Positions 1 through 8,648 of a DNA stretch of 64,000 nt are shown piece after piece. The notes under the pieces are model-generated. The model saw only the letters and a program-made list of their open reading frames with translations. It searched no databases and had not been told where the DNA came from. The translations under genes were made by a program, and so were the position numbers. This stretch comes from JAVVHH01 sp965199585 (GTDB lineage: Bacteria; Pseudomonadota; Alphaproteobacteria; Acetobacterales; Acetobacteraceae): positions 1,922,001-1,986,000 of the forward strand of contig CBDASI010000002.1 in assembly GCA_965199585.1 (NCBI GenBank), read 5' to 3'. Within the stretch, counting starts at the first letter, position 1. Each line of letters opens with the position of its first letter.

Positions 1-223
1 AGGGGGCGGGGATCACGTAGTCGAACGGCGCCAGATGCAGGCCGGCGAGATCGATGCCGCCGCCGCGGATGCCGGCGGCGGCCAGCGGGCCGGCGACGGC
101 GTCGACCAGCGACAGACCCGGCGCGACCGCGAAGCTGAGCTCGCGCAGATGACCGACGGCGCTCTGGATCCGCTCGGCGTCGGGCGGACCCGGGTGGACG
201 ATGCGGCGCGTGGAGGGCGTCAT
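1..223 (-). CDS. PPC/DUF296-like protein, partial (runs off left edge)
   Basis: Only the first 74 codons are visible; the rest lies beyond base 1. The ATG (complement of 221-223) overlaps the TGA of the upstream acyl-CoA ligase by 4 bp, so translation is probably coupled and this is the third gene of the thiolase-ligase operon. The peptide begins MTPSTRRIVHPGPPDAERI and later reads LHLAPFDYVIPAP. This recalls the N-terminal half of PPC/DUF296 (AF0104-like) proteins, whose function is unclear. The coding call is well supported by the overlap; the family call is tentative because the diagnostic C-terminal half is missing. Confidence 0.55.
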   Translation of the reverse strand, partial: MTPSTRRIVHPGPPDAERIQSAVGHLRELSFAVAPGLSLVDAVAGPLAAAGIRGGGIDLAGLHLAPFDYVIPAP

Positions 224-1845
224 CGAGCGTCGACGGTGGTCAGTTCGCCGCGCGCTTCCAGTTCTTCCCGGACGATCTTCTTGGTAATCTTGCCGTAGGC
301 GGATTTCGGCAACTCGTCCCAGAACACCACGCGCTTGGGCATCTTGTAGCGGGTGATCTTGTCCTCGAGCCAGTGGAGCAGGGCGGATTCCTCGAGGGTG
401 GCGCCGGGTCGGCGGACACAGACGGCGATGCCGGCCTCGCCCCAGGTCCGGTCCGGCACGCCGACGATGGCGACCTCGGCCAAAGCGGGGTGGGTGAGGA
501 GCTTCTCCTCGATCTCGCGCGGATACACGTTGGAGCCGCCGGAGATGTACATGTCCGAGGCGCGACCGGTGATGAAGAGGAAGCCGGCCCCGTCCACGTG
601 GCCGAGATCGCCGGTGCGGAACCAGCCGTTGCGGAAGGCCTTCGCGTTGGCGTCGGGGTTGTCGTAGTAGCCGGGGAAGACGGCGGGGCCGCAGACGCAG
701 ATCTCGCCAGTCTCGAAGGGTGAGACCTCGCGGCCGGTGTCGTCCTGGATCTGGATCTGCATGCCGGTGCGCTCGAAGCCGCAGGTGCCGACGCGGATTT
801 CGGGTCCGTCCTCGACCGAGTGCAAGGCGGGGGGCAGGACGGTGATGTTACCGGTGACCTCGCCGAGGCCGAAATACTGCACCAGGACCGGGCCGAGCTT
901 GCGGAGCGCGTGCTTCTGGTCCTCCCGATACATCGGGGCGCCGGCGTAGATCACGTAGCGGAGCGACGAGTGGTCGTGCTGGTCGACGGCGTCGTGCTCG
1001 GTCAGCAGCTTTACGATGGTCGGCACGGTGAACATGTTGGTGACGCGCCAGCGCGCGACCAGGCGCCAGGCTTCGTCGGCGTCGAAGCGCTCGCCGGTGG
1101 GCATCACGGTGCAGACGCCGTGGGCGACCTGGGTGAGTTGATGGACGCCAGCGCCGTGCGAGAGCGGGGCCAGCAGGAGGGAGACGTCGGCGGCGGTGGT
1201 GCCGGGCATCAGGTCGCAGAGATGGTTGGTGATGACGAAGGCCATGTGGCCGTGGGTCAGGACGGCGCCTTTCGGGCGGCCAGTGGTGCCGGAGGTGAAG
1301 AAGAACCAGCAGGGGTCATCGTATTCGACGTCGGCGACCCCCGCCGGGGCGCCTAGATGCTCGGCCACCAGGGCGTCGTAGTCCGGGCCGAAATCGGCCG
1401 CGCCGATGGCGACCGCGAGGCGCAGGTCGGCACATTCGGCGGTGACCGAGGCGGCGTGGCCGGTGAACTCCGCGCCACAGATCATCGCGCTCGCGCCGCT
1501 CGCCTTGGCGAGGTAGGCGACCTCGGCTGGCGACTGGCGGAAGTTGGCCGGCACCCAGACGGCACCGAGCCGAAAAGTGGCGAACATGCTCTCGAACATC
1601 TGGCTGCAGTTGCGGGACTGCACCAAGATGCGGTCGCCCTTGCCGAGGCCGGCCGCCGTCAGCGCGGCCACCATGGCGTCGACCCGGCGGTCCATCTCGG
1701 CCCAGCTCCAGGACCGCTCGCCCCAGATCAGCGCCGGATTATCCGGGTAGCGCCGGGCGTTCTGCCGCAGGAAATGCGTCAGGTTCATGACCCGGCGGCT
1801 CATCGGCGTCACGCCGCCTTTCGGCGGCGCGACAGCGCTGGTCAA
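220..1845 (-). CDS. AMP-forming acyl-CoA synthetase (class I adenylate-forming)
   Basis: Activates a carboxylic acid to its CoA thioester through an acyl-adenylate, in the cytoplasm. The 541-residue length is normal for FadD-like ligases. Visible core motifs are the P-loop FTSGTTGRPKG (183-193), YFGLGEVTG (324-332), WFRTGDLG (408-415) and the C-terminal hinge/catalytic region SAYGKITKK with the catalytic Lys near 519. The chosen start is TTG, 1845-1843, overlapping the thiolase stop as TTGA and preceded by GGAG at good spacing. ATG codons at 1803 and 1788 are alternatives and would remove 14 or 19 residues. With the thiolase it probably handles one acid in a beta-oxidation-like route; the substrate is unknown. 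Confidence 0.93.
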   Translation of the reverse strand: MTSAVAPPKGGVTPMSRRVMNLTHFLRQNARRYPDNPALIWGERSWSWAEMDRRVDAMVAALTAAGLGKGDRILVQSRNCSQMFESMFATFRLGAVWVPANFRQSPAEVAYLAKASGASAMICGAEFTGHAASVTAECADLRLAVAIGAADFGPDYDALVAEHLGAPAGVADVEYDDPCWFFFTSGTTGRPKGAVLTHGHMAFVITNHLCDLMPGTTAADVSLLLAPLSHGAGVHQLTQVAHGVCTVMPTGERFDADEAWRLVARWRVTNMFTVPTIVKLLTEHDAVDQHDHSSLRYVIYAGAPMYREDQKHALRKLGPVLVQYFGLGEVTGNITVLPPALHSVEDGPEIRVGTCGFERTGMQIQIQDDTGREVSPFETGEICVCGPAVFPGYYDNPDANAKAFRNGWFRTGDLGHVDGAGFLFITGRASDMYISGGSNVYPREIEEKLLTHPALAEVAIVGVPDRTWGEAGIAVCVRRPGATLEESALLHWLEDKITRYKMPKRVVFWDELPKSAYGKITKKIVREELEARGELTTVDAR

Positions 1846-3017
1846 TGAGCGCGCTCCAGGATCGAGACGTAGTTGGCGACCGCGGCGCCGCCCATGTTAA
1901 AGACGCCGCCGATCTCGGCCTTGGGCAACTGCATCGCCCCGGCCTCGCCCGCAAGCTGCATCGCGGTGATCACGTGCATGGAGACACCGGTGGCGCCGAC
2001 TGGGTGCCCCTTGGCCTTCAACCCACCAGAGCGATTGACCGGCAGCTTGCCGTCCGCCGCGGTCCAGCCTTCGAGCACGGCGCGCGCGCCGTGCCCGGGG
2101 GCGGTGAGGCCCATCGCCTCGTATTCGATCAGTTCGGCAATGGTGAAGCAGTCATGCGTCTCGACGAAGGAGAGGTCCTCGAGCGTCAGGCCGGCGGTCG
2201 CCAGGGCCTGCTTCCAGGCGACCGCGCCGCCTTCGAAGCTGGTCGGGTCGCGGCGCGACAGCGGCAGGAAGTCGCTGACATGGGCGGCGGCGCGGAAGCG
2301 GATCGCGCGCGGCATCGACTTGGCGGTTTCGTCGTCGGCCAGGATGAGCGCGGCGGCGCCATCGGAGACCAGCGAGCAATCCGTCCGCTTCAGCGGGCCG
2401 GCGACGTAGGGGTTCTTGTCGGACACGTTGCGGCAGAAATCGAAGCCGAGGTCCTTACGCATCTGCGCGTAGGGGTTGTCGACGCCATTCTTGTGGTTCT
2501 TGGCGGCGATCGCAGCCAGGGCATCAGACTGGTCGCCCCAGCGCTGGAAGTAGGTCTCGGCGATGCGGCCGAACACGCCGGCGAAGCCGCCCTGGATGTC
2601 GGCCTCCTCGCGGCGGTAGGACGCGCCGAGCAGGATGTCGCCGACCTGCGGGCCGGGGGTGGCCGTCATCTTCTCCACGCCGATGACGAGCGCGATGCGC
2701 CCGCGCCCGGCGGCAATGAAGTCGCGCGCGGCATACACGGCGCTGGAACCGCTGGCGCAGGCGTTCTCGTAGCGGGCGGCGGGCTTGAAGCGGAGGTCCG
2801 GCACCGACTGCATCGGCAGCGAGCTGGGGAATTCCTGCTTGGAGAAGCCGCCGTTGAAGTTGCCGACGAACACCGCGTCGACGTCGGAGGCCTGCAGCCC
2901 GGCATCTTCGATCGCTGCGGCGGCGACGCGGGCGATGAGCGCCTCCGCGTCGGGGTCTTCCAGCTTGCCGAACGGGCTGTGCGACCAGCCGACGATGTTT
3001 GCTTCGCTCATGCTCAT
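1842..3017 (-). CDS. Thiolase-family protein (SCP-x/acetyl-CoA acetyltransferase-like)
   Basis: A 391-residue thiolase-fold enzyme, expected to cleave or form 3-ketoacyl-CoA. The nucleophilic Cys lies in ENACASGSSA (Cys87), the first active-site His in VETHDCF, and GGLKAKGHPVGATG carries the second. The C-terminus reads GGVFNMGGAAVANYVSIL, where degradative thiolases have a Cys-Gly-Gly-Gly-Gly-type loop. This resembles the SCP2-thiolase-like branch, so the exact reaction is uncertain. It is the first gene of the minus-strand operon with the acyl-CoA ligase (TTGA overlap). A 95-bp divergent gap separates it from the gene starting at 3113 and must hold both promoters. Confidence 0.9.
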   Translation of the reverse strand: MSMSEANIVGWSHSPFGKLEDPDAEALIARVAAAAIEDAGLQASDVDAVFVGNFNGGFSKQEFPSSLPMQSVPDLRFKPAARYENACASGSSAVYAARDFIAAGRGRIALVIGVEKMTATPGPQVGDILLGASYRREEADIQGGFAGVFGRIAETYFQRWGDQSDALAAIAAKNHKNGVDNPYAQMRKDLGFDFCRNVSDKNPYVAGPLKRTDCSLVSDGAAALILADDETAKSMPRAIRFRAAAHVSDFLPLSRRDPTSFEGGAVAWKQALATAGLTLEDLSFVETHDCFTIAELIEYEAMGLTAPGHGARAVLEGWTAADGKLPVNRSGGLKAKGHPVGATGVSMHVITAMQLAGEAGAMQLPKAEIGGVFNMGGAAVANYVSILERAH

Positions 3018-3112
3018 AGGACCTTCATCCTGACGATTGACTCGTTCTGCAGCGTGACGCCGGAGCCGTTAAAGGGATGGCGAGCCGCTTCGGTTTAGAT
3101 TAGGACACCTTC

Positions 3113-3628
3113 ATGGCCAAATCACCAGGTACGCCCAAGGCTAAGACGGCCGCGCCGGCGCAATTCGACATGAACAGCCGCGAGCGGAAAGGCGGCAAAG
3201 GCGGTGGCCCCGGCGGCCGCGGCCGCGATCGCGACGACAAGCGGCCGCCCAGCCGCATCGAGAGCCTGCCACCGACACTGGTCGACCGCGGCGAAGGATG
3301 GGTCATCAAGAAGATCGGCAAGATCGACCAAGCGTCGCACGCTCCCGCCGGCGCCGAGTATCATCTCGTGTTCGACGGACATGACCCGCTGAGCTTCAAC
3401 TTCCTCGGTGCCGCCCGCGAGCGCGCCAAGGAGCCGCCGCCGGAGAAGCCTGAGCCCGTGGCGGCCGCGGAGCCCGCGACCGACGAGACGCAGGGCGAGA
3501 CGCCCGCAGATGAGACGCAGGCGGGCGAGACGCCCGCAGACGAGACCCCGGCAGACGACGCCGAAGTCGAGGCCGTCGCTGCCGAGCATGCCGAGGCGCA
3601 CGCGGAAACGCCGACCCCAACCACCTAG
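3113..3628 (+). CDS. Hypothetical disordered protein with acidic repeat tail
   Basis: 171 residues of unrecognised function. The first 50 residues are Lys/Arg/Gly-rich (KGGKGGGPGGRGRDRDD) and look nucleic-acid-binding or disordered. The middle (about 55-105) contains LPPTLVDRGEGWVIKKIGKI and YHLVFDGHDPLSFNFLG and looks like a small folded core. The tail is almost all Pro, Ala, Glu, Asp and Thr, with imperfect repeats of GETPADET; the DNA there repeats too (about 3481-3560). Its TAG shares the tetranucleotide CTAG at 3625-3628 with the stop of the convergent DUF1993 gene. Starts at an ATG in the gap divergent from the thiolase. No function is proposed. Confidence 0.75.
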   Translation: MAKSPGTPKAKTAAPAQFDMNSRERKGGKGGGPGGRGRDRDDKRPPSRIESLPPTLVDRGEGWVIKKIGKIDQASHAPAGAEYHLVFDGHDPLSFNFLGAARERAKEPPPEKPEPVAAAEPATDETQGETPADETQAGETPADETPADDAEVEAVAAEHAEAHAETPTPTT

Positions 3629-4143
3629 TCGAGAAGCGGGACTTCGCCGAGGAAGTCCCGCTTTCCGATGACCAGTCCGTTGTGACGAAGGATGTCGTAG
3701 GCCGTCGTCACGTGGAAGAAGAAGTTCGGCAGCATCCAGCCCCCGACATATTCGGGCGCCATCATTGCCATCGTGCGCTTGGCGACGCTGAACTCGATTA
3801 GGCGCTCGGTGCCGGCGTCGATGGCAGCCCGGTCCAGCGAGCGCAGGAAGTCCATGCATCGGGTAAGGCGGGCCTGGAGTTCGTCGAAGCTCGTCTCGAC
3901 GTCCGGGAACGAGGGGTAGTCGACCCCGGCTAGCCGCGCGGCTCCCGCCTTGGCGCCGTCGGTCGCGATCTGCACCTGGCGCACCAGCGGCAGCATGTCG
4001 GGGTACAGGCGCGATTGCAGCAGGACGGCCGGGTCGATCTTGCGCTCGACGGCGTCGGCAGCCGCCTTGGTCAGGATGGCGGACAGGGATGTCAGCATCT
4101 GTAGGCACGGGGCGACTGACGCCTGATAAAGAGATATGGCCAT
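3625..4143 (-). CDS. DUF1993 family protein
   Basis: 172 residues, beginning MAISLYQASVAPCLQML and containing GWMLPNFFFHVTTAYDILRH near the C-terminus, the pattern of DUF1993. These are all-helical, DinB-like small proteins of unknown function. The chosen ATG (4143-4141) has GGAG 7 bases upstream. The same frame stays open far upstream on the minus strand, but that part is antisense to the efflux genes and is not coding. The 3' end overlaps the convergent hypothetical gene by the CTAG stop. A 118-bp gap to the divergent efflux operon holds its promoter. Confidence 0.88.
   Translation of the reverse strand: MAISLYQASVAPCLQMLTSLSAILTKAAADAVERKIDPAVLLQSRLYPDMLPLVRQVQIATDGAKAGAARLAGVDYPSFPDVETSFDELQARLTRCMDFLRSLDRAAIDAGTERLIEFSVAKRTMAMMAPEYVGGWMLPNFFFHVTTAYDILRHNGLVIGKRDFLGEVPLLD
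3634..3663. terminator. Bidirectional hairpin terminator between convergent genes
   Basis: A perfect 12-bp inverted repeat (arms 3634-3645 and 3652-3663) around a 6-base loop, just after the TAG of the hypothetical gene. The arms end in TT/AA, so the strong stem is followed by only a short U stretch on the RNA. It lies inside the last codons of the convergent DUF1993 gene and could stop transcription in both directions. Confidence 0.6.
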
Positions 4144-4261
4144 GGGCGTGCTCCGATCGTGGAAGGGGTTGCTTAGTCCAGGCGGCAGCGCCTGTCTGCC
4201 GCTGGCGGTTGCTCGACGGCAAAACAGGCGCACATGAACCCTCGTTCGCATCGGATGATCC

Positions 4262-5401
4262 ATGTCCACCTCGACCGCTACTGCGGCTGTCCTTCTGGTC
4301 CTACTCGGCGCGAGCGCGGCTCGGGCGCAGAGTGAGGCGCCGCATCCGCCCAGCGTCAGCGTGGTGACCGCGACCGAGGGCAGCATTGCCGAGAGCGTGG
4401 TGGTGACGGGGACGCTGGTGCCGCGCGAGGAGGTGCTGGTGAGCCCGCAGATCGATGCGCTGGCGGTCACCGAGGTGCTGGCGGAGGAGGGGGACTGGGT
4501 CACGGCGGGGCAGGTGCTGGCGCGGTTGTCACGTGACGTGCTGGACGCGTCGGTCGCGCAGAATGCGGCGCAGATCGCGCGGGCGGATGCCGCGGTGGCG
4601 CAGGCGCGGTCGACCATCGCCGAGAACCAGGCCAACCGTGTGCAGGTGGACCAGGCGCTGGCACGGACGCGGGAGCTGCTCTCGAACGGGAACGCGTCGC
4701 GCGAGACGTTCGAGCAGCGGCAGGCGAGTGCGACGATGATGGCGGCGCGGACCGAGGCCAGCCAAAATGCGTTGCGGGTGGCCGAGGCGGATCTGGCGCT
4801 ATCGCGCGCGCAGGCGACCGAGCTGCAGGTTCGGCTGGCGCGGACGAGCATCCGGGCGCCGGTGGCAGGGATCGTGAGCCGGCGGACGGCTCGGTTGGGC
4901 GCGGTGGTGGCGGGCGCGGGCGATCCGCTGTTCCGCATCATCCAGGATGGGGCGATCGAGCTCGAGGCCGACGTGCCGGAGCTGCAGCTGGCCAAGCTGC
5001 GGGCGGGGCAGCCGGCTCGGGTGGAGATCGCGGGCGGGGAGCGGCGCGGGACGGTGCGGCTGGTGTCGCCCGAGGTGAGCCGCGCGACGCGGCTGGGGCG
5101 GGTGCGGGTGGCCGTCGAGGGCAATGAGGGGTTGGTGATCGGGAGTTTCGCGCGCGCGGCGGTGGAGACGGCCCGGCGGGACGGGGTGCTGGCGCCGCTG
5201 TCGGCGGTGCTGTTCCAACCGGGCGGTGCAGTGATCCAGGTGGTGCGCGACGGGGTGGTGGAGACGCGGCCGGTGCAGGTGGGGCTGCGCGACGGGTTGC
5301 GGGCAGAGATTAGGCAGGGGTTGGCGGCCGGGGAGGGCGTGGTCGCCGTGTCGGGCACGTTCGTGCGAGGCGGCGATCGGGTGACGCCGGTGGGCAAGTA
5401 G
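4262..5401 (+). CDS. RND efflux periplasmic adaptor (HlyD/AcrA family)
   Basis: 379-residue membrane fusion protein bridging an inner-membrane RND pump to an outer-membrane channel. It has a clear Sec signal peptide, MSTSTATAAVLLVLLGASAARA, cleaved around residue 22, with no lipobox. Next come the first lipoyl half (LAVTEVLAEEGDWVTAGQVLAR), a helical hairpin of roughly 100 residues rich in Ala and Gln, the second lipoyl half (TSIRAPVAGIVSRRTARLG), then beta-barrel and membrane-proximal domains. The stop codon abuts the pump ATG with no gap, so the two are co-translated. No outer-membrane factor gene is present, so the pump must borrow a TolC-like channel. Confidence 0.93.
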   Translation: MSTSTATAAVLLVLLGASAARAQSEAPHPPSVSVVTATEGSIAESVVVTGTLVPREEVLVSPQIDALAVTEVLAEEGDWVTAGQVLARLSRDVLDASVAQNAAQIARADAAVAQARSTIAENQANRVQVDQALARTRELLSNGNASRETFEQRQASATMMAARTEASQNALRVAEADLALSRAQATELQVRLARTSIRAPVAGIVSRRTARLGAVVAGAGDPLFRIIQDGAIELEADVPELQLAKLRAGQPARVEIAGGERRGTVRLVSPEVSRATRLGRVRVAVEGNEGLVIGSFARAAVETARRDGVLAPLSAVLFQPGGAVIQVVRDGVVETRPVQVGLRDGLRAEIRQGLAAGEGVVAVSGTFVRGGDRVTPVGK

Positions 5402-8400
5402 ATGGCGTGGAACATCTCCGGGGCGGCGATCCGCAAGCCGATTCCGCCGCTGGTGCTGTTCGCGGTGCTGACGCTGCTGGGGATCATCAGCTTCCGCATG
5501 TTGCCGATCACGCGAGCGCCGAACGTCGACATCCCGGTGGTCGCCGTGACGGTGACGCAGCAGGGCGCGGCGCCGGCGGAGCTGGAGACGCAGGTCACCA
5601 AGAAGATCGAGGACGCCGTGGCCAACGTCACCGGCGTCAAACACCTGACCAGCACGGTGACCGACGGCAGCAGCCAGACCATCATCGAGCTGCGGCTGGA
5701 GGTGAGCAGCGACCGGGCGTTGAACGACGTGCGCGATGCGGTGTCCAAGATCCGGGCGGATCTGCCGCGGGGGATCGACGAGCCGATCATCGAGCGGATC
5801 GACGTGGTGGGGCAGTCGATCCAGACCTTCGCGGTGACGGCGACGGCGATGACGCTGGAGCAGTTGAGCTGGTTCGTCGACGACGTCGTGTTGCGGGACC
5901 TGCAGGGGGTGTCGGGCGTCGGCCGGGTCGAGCGGATCGGCGGCGTGACGCGGGAGATCAGGGTCAATCTGGACCCGGACCGCCTGGCCTCCCTGGGGAT
6001 CACGGCCGGGGCGGTGAACGCGCAGCTGCGGGCCACGAGCGCGGACATGTCGGGCGGCCGGGGCGAGCTGGGCGGGCAGGAGCAGACGATCCGGACGCTG
6101 GCCGGCGCGCGCTCGCTGGCGCAGCTAGAGCAGACGCAGATCGTGCTGCCGGGCGGCCGCGTGGTGCGCCTGGCCGATCTCGGGACGGTGGCCGACACCT
6201 ATGAGGAGCCGCGCAAGTTCGCGCGGATGGACGGCACCACACCGGTGGTCAGCTTCGCGATCTATCGGGCGAAGGGGGCCAGCGACGTTACGGTCGCCGA
6301 CGCCGTCGGCACCAAGCTCAAGGCGCTGGCGGCGGCGCATCCGGAGGCGACCTTCACGCTGATCGATGACGGGGTGCGAGCGACCCGCGGGAGCTTCCTG
6401 TCGGCGATGCACAGCCTGATCGAGGGCGCGGTGCTGGCGACGCTGGTGGTGTTGCTGTTCCTGCGTGACTGGCGGGCGACGTTGCTCTCGGCCGTGGCGC
6501 TGCCGCTGTCGATCATCCCGGCTTTCGCGGCGATGGAGCTGATGGGCTTCTCGCTCAACTTCGTCAGCCTGCTGGCGATCACGCTGGTGACCGGCATCCT
6601 GGTCGACGACGCCATCGTCGAGATCGAGAACATCGTGCGGCATATCCGCATGGGCAAACGGCCCTACGACGCGGCGATCGAGGCGGCCGACGAGATCGGC
6701 CTGGCGGTGATGGCGATCACCTGCACGATCGTGGCGGTGTTCGCGCCGGTCAGCTTCATGGGCGGAATCGCCGGGCAGTATTTCAAGCAGTTCGGCCTGA
6801 CGGTGGCCGCTGCCGTGATCGCGTCGCTGTTGGTGGCGCGGCTGATCACGCCGTTGATGGCGGCCTATCTGATGGTGCCAACTGGGCATCACGAAGTGCG
6901 CGATGGGGTCGTCATGCGGGGTTACACGCGCTTCCTGCGCGGGACGCTGCGCTGGCGCGCGCTGACGCTGCTGTTCGGCCTGCTGGCGTTCGGCCTCTCG
7001 ATCTGGTCCACCACGCTGCTGCCCACCGGGTTCATCCCGCCGTCGGACCAGAGCCGAGTGACGCTGTCGCTCGAGCTGCCGCCGGGTGCCACGCTGGACG
7101 ACACGCGGGCGACGACGGACCGGATCGCGGCCTCGTTCCGGCAAATCCCCGAGGTGACCACCGTGTTCGTCGTCGGCGGCACCACGCCAACCGGCGTGTC
7201 GCCCGAGGTGCGGCGGGCGGCGATGATCGTCAACCTGGTGCTGAAGGACAAGCGGGCGCGGACGCAGAAGCAGATAGAGCAGGAACTGACGACGCGGTTG
7301 GCCGCCATCCCGGACGTGCGCGGCTGGTTCGTCAACGACCGCGGCGAGCGGGAGCTATCGCTCACCATCCTGGGCGACGACCCGGTGGCGTTGTCGAACG
7401 GCGTCGCGACGATGGAGAGCGCGATGCGGCGGCTGCCGGGCTTCGGCAACGTGGCGCCGTCGGCCGGGTCGGACCGGCCGGAGATCCGCGTGACGCCACG
7501 GCTGGAGGAGGCGGCGCGGTTCGGGGTGAGCACGGAGGCGATCAGCGATACGGTGCGCATTGCCACGATTGGGGACGTCAACGCGAACCTGGCGAAGTTC
7601 CGGGACGGGGATCGGCTGATCCCGATCCGGGTGCAGTCTCGCTTGTCGTTGCGAACGGACCTGGCGGAGATCGCCGCGCTGCCGGTGGTGGGGAGCACCG
7701 GGTTGGCGGTGCCGCTGCTGGCGGTGGCCGATCTCGGACTGGGGCAGGGGCCGGCCAGCATCGAGCGATATGACCGCGTGCGCCGGGTCGTGCTGGGGGC
7801 GGACCTGGCGCGCGGGCTGGAGTTGGGGGCGGCGTTGCAGCAGGTCGCGGGGCTGCCGGCGGCGAAGGCTTTGCCGGCGGGGGTGCGGGTGCAGTCGGGC
7901 GGGGATGCGGAAATCATGGGCGAGGTGTTCGCCGGGTTCGCTCTGGCGATGGGCGCCGGGCTGACGATCGTGCTGGCGGTGCTGGTGCTGCTGTTCGGCA
8001 GCGTGTTCCAGCCGATCACCATCCTACTGAGCCTGCCGCTCTGCCTGGGCGGCGTGATCCTGGCGCTGCTGGTGACGGGGCAGCCGATCAGCATGCCGGT
8101 GGTGATCGGGATCCTGATGCTGATGGGGATCGTGACCAAGAACGCGATCATGCTGGTGGATTACGCGATCGAGCGGCGGGCGGAGGGTGTGCCGCGCAAC
8201 GAGGCGATCCTGGATGCGGGGCGCAAGCGGGCGCGGCCGATCGTCATGACGACGATCGCGATGGTGGCCGGCATGTTGCCGAGCGCGCTGGGCGTCGGCG
8301 ATGGCGGGGAGTTCCGGGCGCCGATGGCAATCGGGGTGATCGGGGGGCTGATCGTCTCGACGCTGCTGAGCCTGGTGTTCGTGCCGAGCTTCTACACGGT

Positions 8401-8509
8401 GATGGACGACCTTTCGGGCTGGGTGGTCCGGCGCGGCGCGCGGCTGCTGACGCCGCGGCAGTCGGTGCGGCCGGTAGAGCGGGACCCGGCGGTCCACCCG
8501 GCGGAGTAG
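5402..8509 (+). CDS. RND efflux permease (AcrB/HAE1-like)
   Basis: 1035 residues, the usual length for a tripartite RND pump subunit. It begins MAWNISGAAIRKPIPPLVLF with the first membrane helix, followed by a large periplasmic loop, helices TM2-6, a second periplasmic loop and TM8-12. The proton-relay acids are in ITLVTGILVDDAIVEIENI (Asp pair near 401-402) and the partner Lys is in GIVTKNAIMLVDYAIERR (near 910). The adaptor gene lies immediately upstream. The substrate cannot be deduced; the two-gene set without a dedicated channel is common for accessory drug or solvent pumps. It ends 17 bp before a palindromic repeat that may act as terminator. Confidence 0.95.
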   Translation: MAWNISGAAIRKPIPPLVLFAVLTLLGIISFRMLPITRAPNVDIPVVAVTVTQQGAAPAELETQVTKKIEDAVANVTGVKHLTSTVTDGSSQTIIELRLEVSSDRALNDVRDAVSKIRADLPRGIDEPIIERIDVVGQSIQTFAVTATAMTLEQLSWFVDDVVLRDLQGVSGVGRVERIGGVTREIRVNLDPDRLASLGITAGAVNAQLRATSADMSGGRGELGGQEQTIRTLAGARSLAQLEQTQIVLPGGRVVRLADLGTVADTYEEPRKFARMDGTTPVVSFAIYRAKGASDVTVADAVGTKLKALAAAHPEATFTLIDDGVRATRGSFLSAMHSLIEGAVLATLVVLLFLRDWRATLLSAVALPLSIIPAFAAMELMGFSLNFVSLLAITLVTGILVDDAIVEIENIVRHIRMGKRPYDAAIEAADEIGLAVMAITCTIVAVFAPVSFMGGIAGQYFKQFGLTVAAAVIASLLVARLITPLMAAYLMVPTGHHEVRDGVVMRGYTRFLRGTLRWRALTLLFGLLAFGLSIWSTTLLPTGFIPPSDQSRVTLSLELPPGATLDDTRATTDRIAASFRQIPEVTTVFVVGGTTPTGVSPEVRRAAMIVNLVLKDKRARTQKQIEQELTTRLAAIPDVRGWFVNDRGERELSLTILGDDPVALSNGVATMESAMRRLPGFGNVAPSAGSDRPEIRVTPRLEEAARFGVSTEAISDTVRIATIGDVNANLAKFRDGDRLIPIRVQSRLSLRTDLAEIAALPVVGSTGLAVPLLAVADLGLGQGPASIERYDRVRRVVLGADLARGLELGAALQQVAGLPAAKALPAGVRVQSGGDAEIMGEVFAGFALAMGAGLTIVLAVLVLLFGSVFQPITILLSLPLCLGGVILALLVTGQPISMPVVIGILMLMGIVTKNAIMLVDYAIERRAEGVPRNEAILDAGRKRARPIVMTTIAMVAGMLPSALGVGDGGEFRAPMAIGVIGGLIVSTLLSLVFVPSFYTVMDDLSGWVVRRGARLLTPRQSVRPVERDPAVHPAE

Positions 8510-8526
8510 GGTGGGACGATTGGTTC

Positions 8527-8619
8527 GTCACTGCGAGGAGCGTAGCGACGTGGCAGTCCAGGATGGCGGCATGAGCTCTGCTGGTGACCCTGGATCGCCG
8601 CGCTGCGCTCGCGATGACG
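8527..8619. repeat. Dispersed palindromic repeat element
   Basis: An imperfect inverted repeat of about 93 bp. The left arm runs from 8527 (GTCACTGCGAGGAGCG...) to the CCAGG near 8560. The right arm runs from CCTGGATCGCC (near 8588) to ATGACG at 8619. Its ends match the widespread alphaproteobacterial repeat whose arms read roughly GCGAGGAGCGNAGCGAC and CGCTCGCGATGACG. It sits between the 3' ends of the convergent RND and DMT genes, where its hairpin could end transcription on both strands. No other copy was noticed in the window. Confidence 0.65.
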
Positions 8620-8648
8620 ACCAGTGCGGCGATGACGGAGGTCGCGCG

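Noticed and set aside
1845..3098. Long plus-strand frame opposite the thiolase gene (417 codons)
   Set aside because: A by-product of high G+C composition; the minus strand carries a full thiolase with active-site motifs, and the plus-strand peptide has no domain.
4144..6198. Minus-strand frame extending the DUF1993 gene by nearly 700 codons
   Set aside because: It is antisense to the RND adaptor and pump genes; the Ser/Thr/Arg-rich peptide has no similarity and the true start with GGAG is at 4143.
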